Below, one piece after another: positions 50,694-52,014 of a DNA stretch of 52,014 nucleotides (its first letter is position 1; the number at the start of each line of letters is the position of its first letter). The position numbers were made by a program, and so were the translations under genes. This stretch comes from an uncultured Gammaproteobacteria bacterium (lineage in GTDB: Bacteria > Pseudomonadota > Gammaproteobacteria > GCA-001735895): assembly GCA_947259305.1 (NCBI GenBank), contig CAMYML010000001.1:1-52014 (forward strand). Reading direction: 5' to 3'. The notes below the pieces were generated by a model that was not told the origin of the DNA, ran no database searches, and saw nothing but the letters and a program-made list of their open reading frames with translations.

Positions 50694-51458
50694 CTATTCG
50701 TCCTCTTCGGCCAGCAGCGATAAATCGCGCGCGGCGTCGCGTAACAGTGGAATATACCTTTCGCTGTCCTCGGTCTTGATGCGGGAAACCGGCGCCTGGA
50801 TCGCCAGTGAGCTGTAAAATCTTCCCTGCTTATCCTCGATCGGTACCGCGATCGCGATAATGTCGTCGTACAACTCCTCGTTGTCGATCGAGACTTGCCG
50901 TTTTTCGATGTTGTCGAGTTCCTCGAGCAGGGCATCGGGGTCGGTAATCGTATTCTTGGCGTGGCGCTCGAGTTGCAGTTTGTTTATTACCGCGCGACGT
51001 TTGGTTTTGGGCAGCGTGCTCAGGTAAAGTTTACCGCTGGCGGTACAGTACAGCGGTACGCGCATGCCGATCGGAAACTGCAGCCGCAGCGGCGCCGAAG
51101 TCTCAACGCGATCGGAATAGGCCATGTAAAGCCCGTCGGCGTAGGCGATGTTGCAGGTTTCACCGACTTTTTCCGAGAGCGCGGTCAGGATGGCGTGGCG
51201 CGTGGCGCGCAACCTCGAATTTGCCATTACGCCGACCGCGACGTCATGCAGGCGATTGCCGGGCACGTAACTCTTGCCGTTGATTTTCTTTAGCAGGTAA
51301 CCGCGCGCTTCCAGCTCCGCGCACAAACGATGGGCGGTTGCCTTCGGCAGGTGCAAAATCTCGTTGATTTCGGTTGCGCTGATCGGTTTCGGCGAAGCCG
51401 CAACCGCATCGAGTATATCCAGCACACGCTGGATGGTTGAACCGCGTTCGCGTCTCAT
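50694..51458 (-). CDS. IclR-family transcriptional regulator
   Basis: Predicted 254-residue DNA-binding protein. Residues about 5-60 form the winged helix-turn-helix (TIQRVLDILDAVAASPKPIS, then LHLPKATAHRLCAELEARGY). Residues about 80-250 form the IclR effector domain, with PLRLQFPIGMRVPLYCTASG and DIIAIAVPIEDKQGR. IclR proteins bind small metabolites and repress or activate neighbouring catabolic genes. The start ATG 51458 is divergent from the remnant of a GMC oxidoreductase, which was probably its original target. The 168-bp gap upstream is AT-rich (51530-51600) and should hold the operator. Confidence 0.9.
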   Translation of the reverse strand: MRRERGSTIQRVLDILDAVAASPKPISATEINEILHLPKATAHRLCAELEARGYLLKKINGKSYVPGNRLHDVAVGVMANSRLRATRHAILTALSEKVGETCNIAYADGLYMAYSDRVETSAPLRLQFPIGMRVPLYCTASGKLYLSTLPKTKRRAVINKLQLERHAKNTITDPDALLEELDNIEKRQVSIDNEELYDDIIAIAVPIEDKQGRFYSSLAIQAPVSRIKTEDSERYIPLLRDAARDLSLLAEEDE

Positions 51459-51627
51459 CGGGGTGCGGCGGGATTGATCTGGTTCATCGATGGAAGCGAT
51501 TAGAGCACCTTCTTTTGCGAATTAACTGTTTACTTTATATCAATATTTAATTGAAAACGAGAAAAATAATTCCGTTTTAGCAATTTGTCGTGTATTTTTT
51601 ACGTACTCCTTCCAGTTGAGGCAACTT

Positions 51628-51868
51628 GTGGAAAGTTTCGATTACATCGTCGTCGGTGCCGGTTCGGCCGATTGCGGAGCATTTTATCCAGGCCGCAACC
51701 GAGATCGGTATCCCTTATAACGAGGGCTGCAACGGTGCCCGCCAGGAAGGTGTCGGTTACTTTCAGCAAACGGTTTACCGGGGATTTCGCTGGAGCACCG
51801 CAAAAAGCTTTTTACGCCCGGCGAAAAACCGGCCCAACCTCAAAGTGCTGACACGCGCGCAGGCTCAA
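51628..51868 (+). pseudogene. GMC-family oxidoreductase (choline dehydrogenase-like) remnant
   Basis: From GTG 51628 the translation is (V/M)ESFDYIVVGAGSA, the N-terminal FAD-binding start of GMC oxidoreductases such as BetA. After about 14 codons the homology jumps: in another frame (starting at about 51665) it continues as EHFIQAATEIGIPYNEG, GARQEGVGYFQQTVYRGFRW and SFLRPAKNRPNLKVLT, normally found about 150 residues later in the protein. About 140-150 codons are thus deleted at a junction near 51660-51668. Homology stops near 51868, and the remaining C-terminal 300-plus residues are absent. The gene is dead. Confidence 0.75.
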
Positions 51869-51878
51869 CATAGAATGG

Positions 51879-51920
51879 GATTATGCGCAGTCAGTAGACT
51901 GTCCGTATCACCGCATAATC
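51879..51920. repeat. Nested inverted repeats after the GMC homology break
   Basis: GATTATGCG (51879-51887) pairs with CGCATAATC (51912-51920); inside it CAGTC (51888-51892) pairs with GACTG (51897-51901) around AGTA. The stretch begins about ten bases after GMC homology ends, as expected for the end of an inserted or recombined segment. The 51921-52014 remainder is AT-richer with no gene visible. Confidence 0.5.
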
Positions 51921-52014
51921 AATTTTATGTGTGAGTTGATCAGGGCCTTTGCTGCGCTTTCTTGGTATTTGATCGCTTTTGCTAATTTGCTAGCCAGAAA
52001 TCAAGCTACTCCAC

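Overview
The window reads as chromosomal DNA from a free-living, probably aquatic, gammaproteobacterium. That is inferred from moderately high GC, short spacers, frequent 1-8 bp overlaps between genes, and family content (PA2778/PA2779 pair, AcpH, PdxH, YciA, GlcDEF, PAS-GGDEF proteins). I see no rRNA, tRNA, CRISPR array, phage gene or complete insertion sequence.

Layout. 1-4.7 kb: tail of a CsaA-like protein, the PA2779/PA2778 pair, a class II aldolase, acpH and a D-lactate dehydrogenase. 4.9-8.7 kb: two tandem cytoplasmic PAS-GGDEF diguanylate cyclases. 8.8-12.8 kb: three EamA exporters and an MFS transporter broken by one in-frame TAA. 12.8-19.2 kb: metabolic genes (ankyrin protein, class V aminotransferase-like protein, choline-kinase-like protein, 2OG oxygenase-like protein, VOC protein, dienelactone hydrolase, pdxH, DUF2214). 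19.3-24.6 kb: Ldh-type 2-hydroxyacid dehydrogenase, a histidine-kinase remnant, a miniature transposable element, hyuA-hyuB. 24.7-30 kb: an overlapping triad of periplasmic binding protein, membrane GGDEF-EAL protein and Tat-exported binding protein. 30-35 kb: D-amino-acid aminotransferase and glcDEF, with a second copy of the miniature element between glcE and glcF. 35-41.5 kb: a five-gene family-5 (peptide-type) ABC importer. 41.6-44.3 kb: a small hypothetical gene, a YciA-like thioesterase and a J-domain/Sel1 membrane protein. 44.3-50.3 kb: a minus-strand block with an M81 (MlrC-like) peptidase, an ECF-type sigma factor with membrane and envelope partners, DUF3106 and a DUF4382 lipoprotein. 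50.3-52 kb: an EamA remnant, an IclR regulator and a GMC oxidoreductase remnant.

Functionally the window leans towards scavenging small organic acids, D-amino acids, hydantoin/oxoproline-type compounds and peptides, with c-di-GMP signalling attached to periplasmic ligand sensing.

The most notable non-gene structure is a pair of related foldback MITEs of about 250 bp (20573-20827 and 33496-33741). They share terminal inverted repeats, an AT-rich left segment and a long internal hairpin. The second sits inside the stop codon of glcE: removing it with one TA copy restores a TAA-TC-ATG junction between glcE and glcF. At least four broken genes (MFS, histidine kinase, EamA, GMC oxidoreductase) indicate local gene decay.
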